Shown here: in pieces, positions 16,470-24,619 of the stretch
Layout of the letters: each line of letters starts with the position of its first letter
Position numbering within the stretch: position 1 is the stretch's first letter
Source of the DNA: Elusimicrobiota bacterium
Lineage (GTDB): Bacteria > Elusimicrobiota > Elusimicrobia > UBA1565 > UBA9628
Reading direction: 5' to 3'
NCBI GenBank assembly: GCA_003452935.1
Contig: DMMY01000012.1
Coordinates: 188,169-252,168 of the forward strand
DNA length: 64,000 bases
Translations under genes and position numbers: made by a program
The notes under the pieces: generated by a model
What the model saw: the letters and a program-made list of their open reading frames with translations, nothing else
Database searches by the model: none
What the model was told of the DNA's origin: nothing

Positions 16470-17846
16470 TTAGAAGCGGCCGAACACTTCGAGGCCGTAC
16501 TTGGTGGCCTTGGCGCCGGAGGGATTGGAGGCCATGCCGGCGTCGAATAAAGCCGCGGAGAGGGCTATCCAGAAGCGATCCTGGATGTTGTAGCGCAGCC
16601 GGAGGTCCCATTCCATGCCCAAGGTGCGGGGGCCGGTGCGGATATGCTCGGCTTGAAAGAGGTAGTAGTCCACGTCCAGGATAAAGCCCCGGTACGCCGG
16701 AGGGGTGAATCCTCCCCCCACTACCATGATCCCGGATGCGCCGTCGCGCAGCCCGCTGGCGGTCGAGGTCGACGTGTAATTTCCCCCGAAAGCGTCGTAG
16801 GGCGTGGCCGCGAAGAACTCCCCGAACCCGGAGCGCTCCAGGCCGTTGAATCGGTGCCCGTGGGACGGGAAGAAAGCCTCGTCCGTTGTGGTAGTGGAGG
16901 GGTCGTCTCCGGAGCCGCGCGCTATGGAGAGACGCGCGATGCCTTCCCCGAGCCGGGGCAGGCGCTGCTTCCATTTGGCCTTGACGACCTGGGCGTTGCC
17001 CTGGTAAGTGATATGATTGGGCGCCGGGATGGCGCTGGTGGGCGTGGCCGCGCCTCGCTGGATCGCGGCCTCGCCGTCGAATACGATCGGGCCGTAATTG
17101 AGGCTGTAGCGCAGGCTGGTGAAGCTTCGCATGGCCTTGGAGACCATGCAGCCGTCCGGCCCCATGCCGTCGAAAGAGCAGCCGTATATCCTCTGGATCG
17201 CGCGGTCTTTCTCGAAGAGCTGGTTGAGCTGCCAGATGCCTTCGCTGGGAAGGTCCAGGGTCAGCCCATAGAGGGTCAGGGAATTCTCGGGGGCTTGCTG
17301 GGCGTTGCGGTCGGCGAAAGCGAAGCCTTCCAGCTTCATCCCCCACCAGGGCAGTTCCCCCCTCAAAGACGCGCCCGTGAGCCCGGCGCCGTCGTCGTCT
17401 AGGAGGAGCCCGCTTCCCAGCCGGTAATTCTGCCGGCCGAAGGTGGTCTCCACCGGATAGCCGAGAGGATGGATGACCTTGAGGTAGGCGTTCTCGATGA
17501 AGGGGGTGAAATTGCTGGCCGGGTAATTGTCCGCGACGCGCCTGAAAGGGGTTTGCAGGGCCGTAGTCGAGCCGGTGACTCCCAAGGCGCGCAGGGTCAC
17601 GCCCACGTCCATGGTGACTTCTTCCGGGCCCCGGGACTCCAGGACGATGCGCTTGACCGCGATCGCGAGCCTGGCGTCGTTGGTGATGAAGGAATGGTTG
17701 TTGTGCAGGCTCTTGTCGCTTTCCAGATTGAGGTTGGAGTAGGACACCGCCTTCATTTTGTAGGAGGCCGCGATGTCGAGGTTCGCGGCCCGGGCCGGGA
17801 CGCAGGCCAGGGGCAATAGAGTCAGGGAAAGCAAGCGCGCGATCAT
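16470..17846 (-). CDS. Porin-like outer-membrane barrel protein
   Basis: Protein of 458 residues with a signal peptide (MIARLLSLTLLPLACVPARA, cleavage after ARA) and a mature chain of alternating, aromatic-rich strands separated by Gly/Asn-rich turns, ending in FGRF as expected for BAM recognition. The organisation resembles alginate-export/porin-type barrels (NYRLGSGLLLDDDGAGLTGA). The solute cannot be inferred. The start lies just after the strong terminator of the next porin gene upstream, with TAGGAT 9 nt before the ATG as a possible own promoter. A different barrel follows upstream at 17930, so this is a pair of unlike porins. Confidence 0.75.
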   Translation of the reverse strand: MIARLLSLTLLPLACVPARAANLDIAASYKMKAVSYSNLNLESDKSLHNNHSFITNDARLAIAVKRIVLESRGPEEVTMDVGVTLRALGVTGSTTALQTPFRRVADNYPASNFTPFIENAYLKVIHPLGYPVETTFGRQNYRLGSGLLLDDDGAGLTGASLRGELPWWGMKLEGFAFADRNAQQAPENSLTLYGLTLDLPSEGIWQLNQLFEKDRAIQRIYGCSFDGMGPDGCMVSKAMRSFTSLRYSLNYGPIVFDGEAAIQRGAATPTSAIPAPNHITYQGNAQVVKAKWKQRLPRLGEGIARLSIARGSGDDPSTTTTDEAFFPSHGHRFNGLERSGFGEFFAATPYDAFGGNYTSTSTASGLRDGASGIMVVGGGFTPPAYRGFILDVDYYLFQAEHIRTGPRTLGMEWDLRLRYNIQDRFWIALSAALFDAGMASNPSGAKATKYGLEVFGRF

Positions 17847-17861
17847 GCCGGGATAATCCTA

Positions 17862-17912
17862 CCAAAAATAGGGAAAAATAAGAACCCCCGGCGGCATGCC
17901 GCCGGGGGTTCT
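17862..17912 (-). terminator. Strong rho-independent terminator of the 17930-19390 porin gene
   Basis: Perfect inverted repeat 17881-17912 (halves AGAACCCCCGGCGGCA and its complement), followed on the - strand by TTATTTTT. It lies 18 bp past the porin stop codon. Confidence 0.93.
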
Positions 17913-17929
17913 GTTTGTGACGACGTCTG

Positions 17930-19390
17930 TTAGAACTTGATCGCGACGTCGAAGTACGACAGCAGCGCCGGGTTCTCGCTGTCTTGAGCCTCGGCCGGCC
18001 GGGTGATGCCGCGCTTGTACTCCTTGATGAAGCCGCCGGGCTGGAAGGTTCCGACTCCAGCGCGGAAGCTCACGTTCTCGGAGTGCTTCCACTCCGCATC
18101 CAGGTCGATTTCCGACCCGATGTGCCGGTTGCCCTGGCCGTCCTGCACGCCAGGGGCGGTCGCGGTCTTGGTCATGCGGAAGAACTTGAAGTCCCAGTAG
18201 GACACGCCGGCGGTCAGCTTGCTGACCGCGGCCGGGTTGGCCTTGACTCCAACGCCCCAGATGACGCGGTTGCTCAGCCCGTCGGAGGCCGGGTTCGTCG
18301 CCGGCGCGCCGCCGTTGTTGATCTGGGAGCCGAACGTCAGGCCGCCGACATTGTACCTGTCGAACCGGCCGTAGATGGCGCCGGGGCGGAAGTCCGTGTT
18401 GATGGATACGAACTGGGCGTTCTGGTTCTCGGACGAGTTGTCGCGTCCCGTGCCCATGGAGAAGTTGCCCCAGGGGCTGAACGTTCCGATGTTGGCCACT
18501 TCGGCCTTCATTCCGCCGTCGAGCTTGACGGCCCAGCCGCAGTAGCGGGCGTTGTTGCCGGGTGCCGCGCCCACGCGGTAGTCGCCGAAGTTCTGGGCGA
18601 ACTCGCCCGAAACAAAGGCTCCGCCGAACTTGGCCTTGGCCTTGATGCCGGCGATGTAGAGGTTGTCGTTCTTGCTGTCATCCGCGCCGAGGCCCGTGGT
18701 GAAGCGGTGGGTCTCCGCGTTGTACAGGTAGAACTTGCCGTCCACGTTCTCCATGCCCTTGGTGCCGACCACGAGGCCGCGCAGATCCTTGCGGCCGTTG
18801 TAGGCGGCGGCGGTGTTGCCGATGGCGCGACCGGCGGCGCCGTTGGACTGGTTCGCGGCCAGGACCGAGACGTAGAGCTTCTCGCCGTTGTAGTCGAACT
18901 TGGCGGCGTCGATGGCGTCCACGTTCATGCCGTACTGGTTGTGGCGGGGGCCGTAATAGATGATGAGGTCGCCCTCTTCACCGTAGAACTGCCGGCCCAG
19001 GGTCGTGTCCACGTAGCCGAAGACCTTGTCGATCTTGACGTTGGCTTCGTCCACGAAGAGCAGGGTCGTGACGGTGTTGACGTCCTGCGGGGTCGTGTCC
19101 GCCGTCCGGCTGCCCCAGACGCGGTCGTTCTTGCGGATGGTCACGCGGCTATGGACGTCGTCGAGCAGGTCCCAGTCCATGTTGAGCATGAGCCGGGTCT
19201 GCACGTTCCCGATCTGATCGCCGCCGTTGTTGGCTTTTGGATGGGTCTGGAAGTCCAGCACGTTGCGGGCCGAGGTGGCCTGCAAGTCGATGGAGCCTCC
19301 AAACTTGAAGTTCTTAAGCAGCTCGGCATTAGCCTGGCTGATGGAAAGAACCAGAGCCAGGGCCAAGACCGATCCCAGGAGCTTCTTCAT
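17930..19390 (-). CDS. Porin-like outer-membrane protein with regulated-looking leader
   Basis: Protein of 486 residues: signal peptide MKKLLGSVLALALVLSISQANA, then a beta-rich chain (RLMLNMDWDLLDDVHSRVTI, TLGRQFYGEEGDLIIYYGPR) ending in Phe, typical of alginate-export/long porin barrels. ATG 19390 is preferred, 10 nt after AAGGAGG; a GTG at 19396 is the alternative but only 4 nt from it. Its own consensus promoter, a ~165-nt structured leader and a strong terminator indicate a well-expressed single-gene unit. Lower-bias, AAG/GGC-rich codon use fits high expression. The transported solute is unknown. Confidence 0.82.
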   Translation of the reverse strand: MKKLLGSVLALALVLSISQANAELLKNFKFGGSIDLQATSARNVLDFQTHPKANNGGDQIGNVQTRLMLNMDWDLLDDVHSRVTIRKNDRVWGSRTADTTPQDVNTVTTLLFVDEANVKIDKVFGYVDTTLGRQFYGEEGDLIIYYGPRHNQYGMNVDAIDAAKFDYNGEKLYVSVLAANQSNGAAGRAIGNTAAAYNGRKDLRGLVVGTKGMENVDGKFYLYNAETHRFTTGLGADDSKNDNLYIAGIKAKAKFGGAFVSGEFAQNFGDYRVGAAPGNNARYCGWAVKLDGGMKAEVANIGTFSPWGNFSMGTGRDNSSENQNAQFVSINTDFRPGAIYGRFDRYNVGGLTFGSQINNGGAPATNPASDGLSNRVIWGVGVKANPAAVSKLTAGVSYWDFKFFRMTKTATAPGVQDGQGNRHIGSEIDLDAEWKHSENVSFRAGVGTFQPGGFIKEYKRGITRPAEAQDSENPALLSYFDVAIKF

Positions 19391-19414
19391 TTGCACTATT
19401 CCTCCTTACTTTTC

Positions 19415-19546
19415 GTAAGCCCCGCATCAGCGGGGATTCTTTTGCTCATCAACCCCGCTTAGGCGGGGCCTACGTTTTGCCGTCTTCAGGAGCGTGCCGT
19501 CAGCTTCTGGCCGCGGCCTCGGCCTTCAAGGCCGAGTCTCCTTACT
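19415..19546 (-). promoter_or_regulatory. Structured 5' leader of the porin mRNA, three hairpins
   Basis: Three stem-loops lie between the predicted start (~19554) and the ribosome-binding site: CCCCGC/GCGGGG at 19420-19435, CCCCGC/GCGGGG at 19453-19468, and CTCGGCC/GGCCGAG at 19518-19536. The word AGTAAGGAG occurs twice, once as the real Shine-Dalgarno sequence (19402-19410) and once at the leader's 5' end (19538-19546). mRNA stabilisation or sRNA/protein control is plausible. Confidence 0.6.
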
Positions 19547-19560
19547 TCACGAGCGGGTTG

Positions 19561-19590
19561 ATTCTATCAAAGGCTTATTTTTCATGTCAA
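19561..19590 (-). promoter_or_regulatory. Consensus sigma-70 promoter of the porin gene
   Basis: On the - strand: TTGACA (19590-19585), 18 bp, TAGAAT (19566-19561). Predicted start near 19554, giving a leader of about 165 nt. Flanking DNA is AT-rich up to about 19740 and holds no gene. Confidence 0.8.
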
Positions 19591-19773
19591 TAGTTAAATG
19601 TGTCAGGGAATGTCATTTTTTATCCCCCCTCTTTTGTCCTGCTGGAGAAAAATGTCAGGAAGACGGCTTCTTTTTTCCAGGCGTTCTCTTGATAGTTATT
19701 CGTGCTATTGAGTGCTATTTGTTATCGTCTATTTTTTGAGCCAGGATAGGTTATATAAGGAAGGCCGGCTCGA

Positions 19774-19813
19774 ATAAAAACCGCCGGCTGCCTGACTGGG
19801 CAGCCGGCGGTTT
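19774..19813 (-). terminator. Rho-independent terminator of the TPR gene
   Basis: Stem AACCGCCGGCTGCC against GGCAGCCGGCGGTT with a 6-nt loop, 19779-19812, followed on the - strand by TTTTTATTC. It lies 10 bp past the stop at 19823. Confidence 0.92.
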
Positions 19814-19822
19814 GAGGGGTGC

Positions 19823-20485
19823 TCAGGTCCCCAGGGTTTTGAGTTTTTCCTGGGCCCAGGACGCCCAGGAGGTCTCGGGATACTGGATCACCATTTTTTG
19901 AAGGGTGGCCTTGGCCGCTGCGGCCTGGGACATGGTTATCTGGCAGCGCGCCAGGGAGGCGTGGGCTTGAGGCGCCAGGAAATGGTCGGGATAGGTCTGC
20001 AGGAACCTTTCGCCGGTCTGGCTGGCCTCGGCGCACTGGGCCATGGCTTCCTGCGCCATGCCCAAGCCTTCCAGAGCGAAAGGCAGCAGGGTCTGGGGCT
20101 GGCCCCGGTCCAGCAGCTGTTTGTAGTACTTCGCGCTTTCGGGGAAGCGCTCTTTTTGGTAGAGAAGTTCCCCCGCGAAGAGCAGGGCATAGCCGGTGGC
20201 CGCGGCTGACGGGTATTGCGCGTTTAGTCCCTCCACCTTTTTGAGCGCCTCGTCGGTTTGGCCCTGATAGGCGTAAGCGTTGGCCAAGGAGAACTGGTCC
20301 CAGGCCGCGCTCTGCCTGGCGCGATAGCTGTAGATGGACAGACCGCCCAGGAGGATGACGCCGGCCGCGGCCGCGGCCGCGATGCCCGCGGTCCTGCGGT
20401 TTGAAGCCACCCACCGCAGTATCCGGTCCACCGCATCCTGGATTTCATTTTTCTTGATCTGCTGCCGGACCCATTGTTTTCCCAT
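19823..20485 (-). CDS. YfgM-like membrane-anchored TPR protein
   Basis: Protein of 220 residues: basic N-terminus, one membrane helix (about 33-53, TAGIAAAAAAGVILLGGLSIY), then 3-4 tetratricopeptide repeats outside (SLANAYAYQGQTDEALKKVE, LLFAGELLYQKERFPESAKY, ALEGLGMAQEAMAQCAEA). YfgM-type proteins (TPR_21) are periplasmic ancillary factors near the Sec translocon; the match here is by architecture. AAGGAAC precedes the ATG. The gene follows tRNA-Arg and ends at a strong terminator. Confidence 0.75.
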   Translation of the reverse strand: MGKQWVRQQIKKNEIQDAVDRILRWVASNRRTAGIAAAAAAGVILLGGLSIYSYRARQSAAWDQFSLANAYAYQGQTDEALKKVEGLNAQYPSAAATGYALLFAGELLYQKERFPESAKYYKQLLDRGQPQTLLPFALEGLGMAQEAMAQCAEASQTGERFLQTYPDHFLAPQAHASLARCQITMSQAAAAKATLQKMVIQYPETSWASWAQEKLKTLGT

Positions 20486-20527
20486 GATCTTGTTCCTTTT
20501 ATTTTGGATCGCGCCTTGTCAAATTCT

Positions 20528-20599
20528 TGCCCCGAGAGGGAATCGAACCCCCATCTTCTCCTTAGGACGGAGTAGCTCTATCCATTGAGCTATCGAGGC
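20528..20599 (-). tRNA. tRNA-Arg (anticodon CCT)
   Basis: Cloverleaf on the - strand: acceptor GCCTCGA/TCGGGGC, D stem GCTC/GAGC, anticodon loop GTCCTAA giving CCU, T arm GGGGG-TTCGATT-CCCTC, discriminator A. CCA is not encoded. It reads AGG codons. Confidence 0.95.
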
Positions 20600-20603
20600 G
20601 TCG

Positions 20604-21131
20604 TCAGTACTTGATCAGCGCCCGCACGTCGCGGCCGGCGAGCTTGGCGCGGCCGTTGAGGAATCCCAGCTCGATAAGGAATGACGCGCCGGCGACCGCG
20701 CCCCCGATTTGCTCTATGAGCTCGCAGGCGGCCTTGGCCGTGCCGCCGGTGGCCAGAACGTCGTCGACCAGGAGGACCTTGGCTCCGGCCGGGAACGCGT
20801 CCTCGTGGGCCTCGATGTAGTCTTGGCCGTATTCCAGGTCGTAGGCGGCCGACTTGGTCCGGCGCGGAAGCTTCCCTTTCTTGCGGATGGGCACCACGCC
20901 AGCCTTGAGCCGGTAGGCTATAGGGGTCGCCAGAAGAAACCCGCGGGATTCGATGCCGGCCACGATCTCGATGCCGGCGCTTTGAAACGGCTCCGTCATC
21001 TTGTCGATGGCGGCCGCGAAGGCCTTGGCGTCGGACAAGAGCGGCGTGATGTCCTTGAATACGATCCCCTTCTTGGGGAAATCCGGGACGTCCTTGACCA
21101 GGGCGGCCGGGTCGACGGGGGCCACGGACAT
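20604..21131 (-). CDS. apt: Adenine phosphoribosyltransferase
   Basis: Converts adenine and PRPP to AMP (purine salvage). It has 175 residues, normal for Apt. The PRPP motif VLLVDDVLATGGTA is near 115-128; the N-terminal segment DFPKKGIVFKDITPLL and the adenine-side segment ESRGFLLATPIAYRL match the family. Its ATG shares one base with the stop of the sigma factor gene upstream (TAATG), so the two are translationally coupled. tRNA-Arg follows 4 bp after its stop. Confidence 0.96.
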   Translation of the reverse strand: MSVAPVDPAALVKDVPDFPKKGIVFKDITPLLSDAKAFAAAIDKMTEPFQSAGIEIVAGIESRGFLLATPIAYRLKAGVVPIRKKGKLPRRTKSAAYDLEYGQDYIEAHEDAFPAGAKVLLVDDVLATGGTAKAACELIEQIGGAVAGASFLIELGFLNGRAKLAGRDVRALIKY

Positions 21132-22171
21132 TATTTCCTCCTGGGCCTGGGCCCGGCATCGACGCGGGCGGCGACCAGGTTCCTGGGCTTGCGGCGGATG
21201 ATATGGGGGCCAGGTGGAGCGGTGGCGCGTCCCGGAGGTATGGTTTGGCCGAGGATATCGGTCCTGACCTTGGGCGCCTGCCAGCCCGGCTGGAGGTTGG
21301 GAGAGCCCAAGGCGCGGCTGTCGGTTACCTCGATGAGGCCCATGCGGTTGGCTACGCGGCGCAGACGCAGCAGGGCGCGCTCCTCGATCTGGCGGATGCG
21401 CTCGCGGGAAAGCTTGAGGCGCTTGCCCACCTCTTCGAGCGTCATGGGGGTCTGGCCCGTCAATCCGTGGCGGAACTCAAGGATCATGCGCTCGCGCTCG
21501 CCGATTTCCCTGAGGGCTTGATTGAGCTCGTCGTGGAGCTTGAGCACGGAGATGAGGTTTTCCGGGGACTGGTTGTCGGCCTCGGAAAGCATGTCCTCGA
21601 CCGTGATATTGTCGTCCTCGCTGTCCACCGGCGCCTCGAGAGAGCCCATGCCGCGCGCCGCCTCGGCGGCGTCGAGGACTCCGCGCACCTGCCTGGCCGT
21701 CCAGTGCATGGTTCGGGCCATCTCCGCCAGGGACGGGTCGCGGCCCAGCCGGGCGTGGAGTTTTTCCCACATCTTGAGCCATTTGCGCAGGGCTTCCCAG
21801 GCATGGGGCGGGATGCGGATGGTCTTGGACTGCTCCTCCACGGCCCGCCTGATGGATTGCTCTATCCAATAGGAGGCGTAGGTCGAGAAGCGGTAGCCTT
21901 TCTTGGGCTCGAACTTGTCGATGGAATGCATGAGCCCGAGGTTGCCTTCTTCGATCAAGTCCATGAAGTCTATGCCCTGCCGGTGATATTTCTTGGCGAT
22001 GGGCACGACCAGCCTGAGATTGGCCTCCATGATGCGCTGCTTGGAAGGCCGGTCGCCCCGTTTGGCTTTCTTCCAAAGCTGATGGAGTTCCTCGCGATCG
22101 ACCAGAGCCAGTTTCTGGATGCCCTTAAAGTACTGGCTGATGGTGTCAGTGCTTGGTGCTTCGTTTGACAT
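21131..22171 (-). CDS. RpoD/RpoS-family sigma-70 factor
   Basis: Protein of 346 residues. Region 1.2 (SDTISQYFKGIQKL) is at the N-terminus with no region 1.1. Regions 2.1-2.4 follow (EANLRLVVPIAKKY, DLIEEGNLGLMHSIDKFEP, YRFSTYASYWIEQSIRRA), then region 3, and region 4.2 as an HTH (TLEEVGKRLKLSRERIRQIE). Absence of region 1.1 fits a group 2 (RpoS-like) or a short primary factor. The last ~55 residues after region 4 are a Pro/Arg-rich extension unusual for the family. It is coupled to apt. Confidence 0.92.
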   Translation of the reverse strand: MSNEAPSTDTISQYFKGIQKLALVDREELHQLWKKAKRGDRPSKQRIMEANLRLVVPIAKKYHRQGIDFMDLIEEGNLGLMHSIDKFEPKKGYRFSTYASYWIEQSIRRAVEEQSKTIRIPPHAWEALRKWLKMWEKLHARLGRDPSLAEMARTMHWTARQVRGVLDAAEAARGMGSLEAPVDSEDDNITVEDMLSEADNQSPENLISVLKLHDELNQALREIGERERMILEFRHGLTGQTPMTLEEVGKRLKLSRERIRQIEERALLRLRRVANRMGLIEVTDSRALGSPNLQPGWQAPKVRTDILGQTIPPGRATAPPGPHIIRRKPRNLVAARVDAGPRPRRK

Positions 22172-22189
22172 GGCCAGCTCCCTGGACGC

Positions 22190-22471
22190 CTACAGTATGT
22201 CGAAGAACGGCGGCCCTCCCTCGGGCTCGAGCGCCGTCGTCTCGACTTCCTCCACGCACGCCGCCGACGGACCCGCGCGCAGCTGCCGGGCGAACTCTTC
22301 CACGTCTCGCCGGCGGCCCTCCGCCTCGGCTTCCATCGTCCCGTCTTCGCGATTTATCGCCCAGCCGCGCAGCCCCAGCTTCCCGGCCCAGTGCCGCGCG
22401 AACCAACGGAAACCGACCCCTTGCACGCGTCCGCGCACGATGAATCGCCGTCGAGTCAAAGAGTCGGGCAT
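22190..22471 (-). CDS. acyP: Acylphosphatase
   Basis: Hydrolyses acyl phosphates. Protein of 93 residues, the usual size. The phosphate loop GRVQGVGFRWFAR with the catalytic Arg, and LRGWAINREDGTMEAEAEG with the catalytic Asn, are intact. It lies between tRNA-Pro(CGG) and the sigma factor gene, all on the - strand, with 18 bp to the latter. The start ATG follows the tRNA gene by 20 bp, so it probably shares a transcript with the tRNAs or has a very short leader. Confidence 0.94.
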   Translation of the reverse strand: MPDSLTRRRFIVRGRVQGVGFRWFARHWAGKLGLRGWAINREDGTMEAEAEGRRRDVEEFARQLRAGPSAACVEEVETTALEPEGGPPFFDIL

Positions 22472-22491
22472 GCGGCGCTGTCGTCAAAATA

Positions 22492-22564
22492 TCGGGGTAC
22501 TCAGGCTTGAACTGAGAACCTCTTGGTCCCGAACCAAGCGCTCTACCAATTGAGCTATACCCCG
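22492..22564 (-). tRNA. tRNA-Pro (anticodon CGG)
   Basis: - strand cloverleaf: acceptor CGGGGTA/TACCCCG, D stem GCTC/GAGC, anticodon stem CTTGG/CCAAG with loop TTCGGGA giving CGG, T arm CTCAG-TTCAAGC-CTGAG, discriminator A. The C1-G72 pair is typical of tRNA-Pro. Confidence 0.95.
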
Positions 22565-22616
22565 TCTCGAAATTATATTTTAGAAATATCCGGCCTTGCG
22601 GGCAAGACATTCCTGG

Positions 22617-22688
22617 TCGGGGACCCGGGGATCGAACCCGGAACCTCTCGCACCCCAAGCGAGCGCTCTACCATTGAGCCAGTCCCCG
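22617..22688 (-). tRNA. tRNA-Pro (anticodon GGG)
   Basis: - strand cloverleaf: acceptor CGGGGAC/GTCCCCG, D stem GCTC/GAGC, anticodon stem CTCGC/GCGAG with loop TTGGGGT giving GGG, T arm CCGGG-TTCGATC-CCCGG, discriminator A. It lies 52 bp upstream of the other tRNA-Pro, in tandem. Confidence 0.95.
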
Positions 22689-22730
22689 ACCACGAGCGTC
22701 TTGCCCCGAACATTTGAGCCATTAATCCTA

Positions 22731-23099
22731 TCATTTCCCCAGCTCAGAGACCAAGTCCTGCAGTTCTTGGCGCACCTCGCGCAGCAGCCGCAAGGCCGCC
22801 GGCGAAGCCGGCGAGTCCTCGCCTGGAGCGGAAGGCAGGCCCCTGCGCCTTTCCAGGAGCGCCCGCCGCGCGCCGGCCATGGTCATCCGGCGTCCCAGGA
22901 GCAGGCGTTTGACCTCGAATATCGTCTCCATGTCCGAGCGGGTATAGCGGCGATGGCCGCTCGCCCGCCGAGCCGGCCGCGGGAATCCCAATTCCGACTC
23001 CCAATAGCGCAATGTATGAGACGGCACCTGGGCCAGGCGACAGGCCTCGCCCATGGTGAAGAAATCCTGCTCCGGCAGCGGCGGCGTTGCGCCGCTCAC
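22731..23099 (-). CDS. MerR-family transcriptional regulator
   Basis: Protein of 122 residues. The N-terminal winged HTH is clear: FTMGEACRLAQVPSHTLRYWE, then GFPRPARRASGHRRYTRSD, the wing with the Arg-Tyr typical of MerR. A short C-terminal helix (LRLLREVRQELQDLVSEL) would dimerise. There are no Cys residues for metal sensing, so it belongs to the group often found next to IHF/HU genes (HTH_17/MerR_1). Its GTG start overlaps the HU-gene stop (GTGA). Confidence 0.88.
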   Translation of the reverse strand: MSGATPPLPEQDFFTMGEACRLAQVPSHTLRYWESELGFPRPARRASGHRRYTRSDMETIFEVKRLLLGRRMTMAGARRALLERRRGLPSAPGEDSPASPAALRLLREVRQELQDLVSELGK

Positions 23100-23359
23100 G
23101 GGCGCAGCAGGTTTTTCGAGGCCTTGAAGCGTACGCCCTTGCGCGGAGGCACCGTCACTTGCTGCCCGGTTTTCGGGTTGCGTCCCTGCCTCTGCTGGCG
23201 TTGCTTGACCCGGAAGGTGCCAAAGTTGGAGATCACGACCTTTTCCTCGCGATTGAGCGCCGCGCGGATGGTTTCGAACGTGGTCTCCACGGCATTGGCC
23301 GCCTCTCCCTTGGTGCTCAGAACCTTGGATACGGCTTTTATGATGTCGAGTCTATTCAT
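23096..23359 (-). CDS. HU/IHF-family nucleoid protein
   Basis: DNA-bending dimer of 87 residues. Motifs: MNRLDIIKAVSK, the core VVISNFGTFRVKQRQQRQGRNPKTGQ with the HU signature, and the DNA-gripping arm with the Pro that wedges DNA (RNPKTG). The order HU/IHF then MerR is frequent and supports the assignment as IHF-alpha-like, though HU versus IHF cannot be decided. It overlaps the bifunctional-nuclease gene by 8 bp. Confidence 0.94.
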   Translation of the reverse strand: MNRLDIIKAVSKVLSTKGEAANAVETTFETIRAALNREEKVVISNFGTFRVKQRQQRQGRNPKTGQQVTVPPRKGVRFKASKNLLRP

Positions 23360-23957
23360 CGGAGTTGTCTTCTTCCTCGGAGTCTTCTTCGTCCTTCTTC
23401 GGCTCCTTCTCCTTGGTGGCTTTTTTTGGGCCCTTGAGATCCTTGAAGATATCCTCGGGCTTGAGATTCTTGAGGTCGGCCTTGAACTTGGAGACTTCGT
23501 CTTCCGTGATCGGTTTGTTCAAGGTTTGGCAGTTGGCGAAGACCTTCTCCTCGACGAAAATCGGGCAGCCGGCCCGCACCGCCACCGCGATGGCGTCGGA
23601 AGGCCGGCTGTCGAGGTCCAGGACGGAGTCTCCCTTCATGACCCGGATGCGGGCGTAAAAGGTGTTGTCCTTGATGTCGCAGACGACCACCTTCTCGACG
23701 CTGTAGCCGAGCGTGGTGATGGCGCAGAGCAGCAGATCGTGAGTCAACGGCCTGGGCAGGACGATGCCGGAAAAACGGATGGCGATGGCCTGCCCTTCGG
23801 TGATGCCGATCCAAATGGGCAGGAGGCGGTCGCCGCTGAGCTCCTCCAGGAATATGATGCATTCGTTGTTGGTCGTGGCCAGCGAGTAGATGCGGACTTC
23901 TTTCTCCTGCTTGCCGCCCGCTGGTCCGGGCGCGCGTTCCTTTTCGTTCTTGGCCAT
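23352..23957 (-). CDS. Bifunctional nuclease (BFN, DUF151) family protein
   Basis: Protein of 201 residues. The BFN core spans about 20-155: EELSGDRLLPIWIGITEGQA, a region around THDLLLCAITTLG, and the hallmark LDSRPSDAIAVAVRAGCPIF. Members from plants have RNase/DNase activity; bacterial roles are mostly untested. The C-terminal 45 residues are a Lys/Glu/Asp-rich tail that looks disordered. Its ATG shares one base with the plsY stop (TGATG), and the HU gene overlaps its end. Confidence 0.9.
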   Translation of the reverse strand: MAKNEKERAPGPAGGKQEKEVRIYSLATTNNECIIFLEELSGDRLLPIWIGITEGQAIAIRFSGIVLPRPLTHDLLLCAITTLGYSVEKVVVCDIKDNTFYARIRVMKGDSVLDLDSRPSDAIAVAVRAGCPIFVEEKVFANCQTLNKPITEDEVSKFKADLKNLKPEDIFKDLKGPKKATKEKEPKKDEEDSEEEDNSDE

Positions 23958-24583
23958 CAGGAGCCCGCGGCCGGCGGCGGCTGGTCCTCATGCCGGAACA
24001 GAAGTTCCCGGCTCTTGAACAGGCGCTTCATGTTGGGGATATGCTTGTAAAGGATAAGCAGGCCCGCCGCCAAGGCCGCCACGGAAAAGGGCAGCGGCGA
24101 GCCGAAGATGAAGCTGAGCACCGGCAGGACCACGGCGCCGGCCATGGAACCTATTGAGATGTGTCCGCTCAAACCGAGGCCGGCGAGGAAGGCCAGCAAG
24201 GTCAGGGCCAGGGGCAAGGGAATCAGAGCCGCGAAGACTCCGGCCGATGTCGCCACGCCCTTGCCGCCGCGCAATCCCAGGAAGATGGTCCAGTCGTGGC
24301 CGATGATGGCGGCCGCGCCGCACAGGATGACGAAGATCGATTCGTTCGGATACCAGCGCTGAGCGAGCATCACGGGGATATAGCCCTTGAGCGCGTCGAC
24401 CAAGAGCGTGATGGCTCCGGCTTTGGCTCCGGCCACGCGGTAGACGTTGGCGGTTCCCGGATTGCCGGAGCCGTATTCGCGGATGTCGATGCCCTTGAGC
24501 TTCCTGACCACGAGGTAGCCGGTGGGTATTCCCCCGGCCAAATAACTCAACACCACAAGCCCGGCCCTGGCAACGATATCCAT
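23957..24583 (-). CDS. plsY: Glycerol-3-phosphate acyltransferase PlsY
   Basis: Integral membrane enzyme that acylates glycerol-3-phosphate from acyl-phosphate; PlsC (5801-6415) takes the next step. It has 208 residues with about five membrane helices. Signature segments: SYLAGGIPTGYL, GSGNPGTANVYRV, and HDWTIFLGLRGGKGVATSAG, which form the cytoplasmic active-site loops. It lies downstream of hflX; TAAAAT 10 nt before the ATG could be a -10 element, but no -35 is visible. Confidence 0.96.
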   Translation of the reverse strand: MDIVARAGLVVLSYLAGGIPTGYLVVRKLKGIDIREYGSGNPGTANVYRVAGAKAGAITLLVDALKGYIPVMLAQRWYPNESIFVILCGAAAIIGHDWTIFLGLRGGKGVATSAGVFAALIPLPLALTLLAFLAGLGLSGHISIGSMAGAVVLPVLSFIFGSPLPFSVAALAAGLLILYKHIPNMKRLFKSRELLFRHEDQPPPAAGS

Positions 24584-24619
24584 AAGAACAAAAATTTTAG
24601 CAAACCTTGCGGCTTTTTT

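Noticed and set aside
19415..19441. Hairpin plus ATTCTTTT read as a + strand terminator
   Set aside because: No + strand gene ends there; the structure is part of the - strand porin leader.
17984..19462. 492-codon + strand open frame antisense to the porin gene
   Set aside because: It is the Val/Gly/Ala-rich mirror of a highly biased GC-rich gene, starts with no signal or domain, and spans the porin promoter-proximal region; the porin frame has signal peptide, promoter and terminator.
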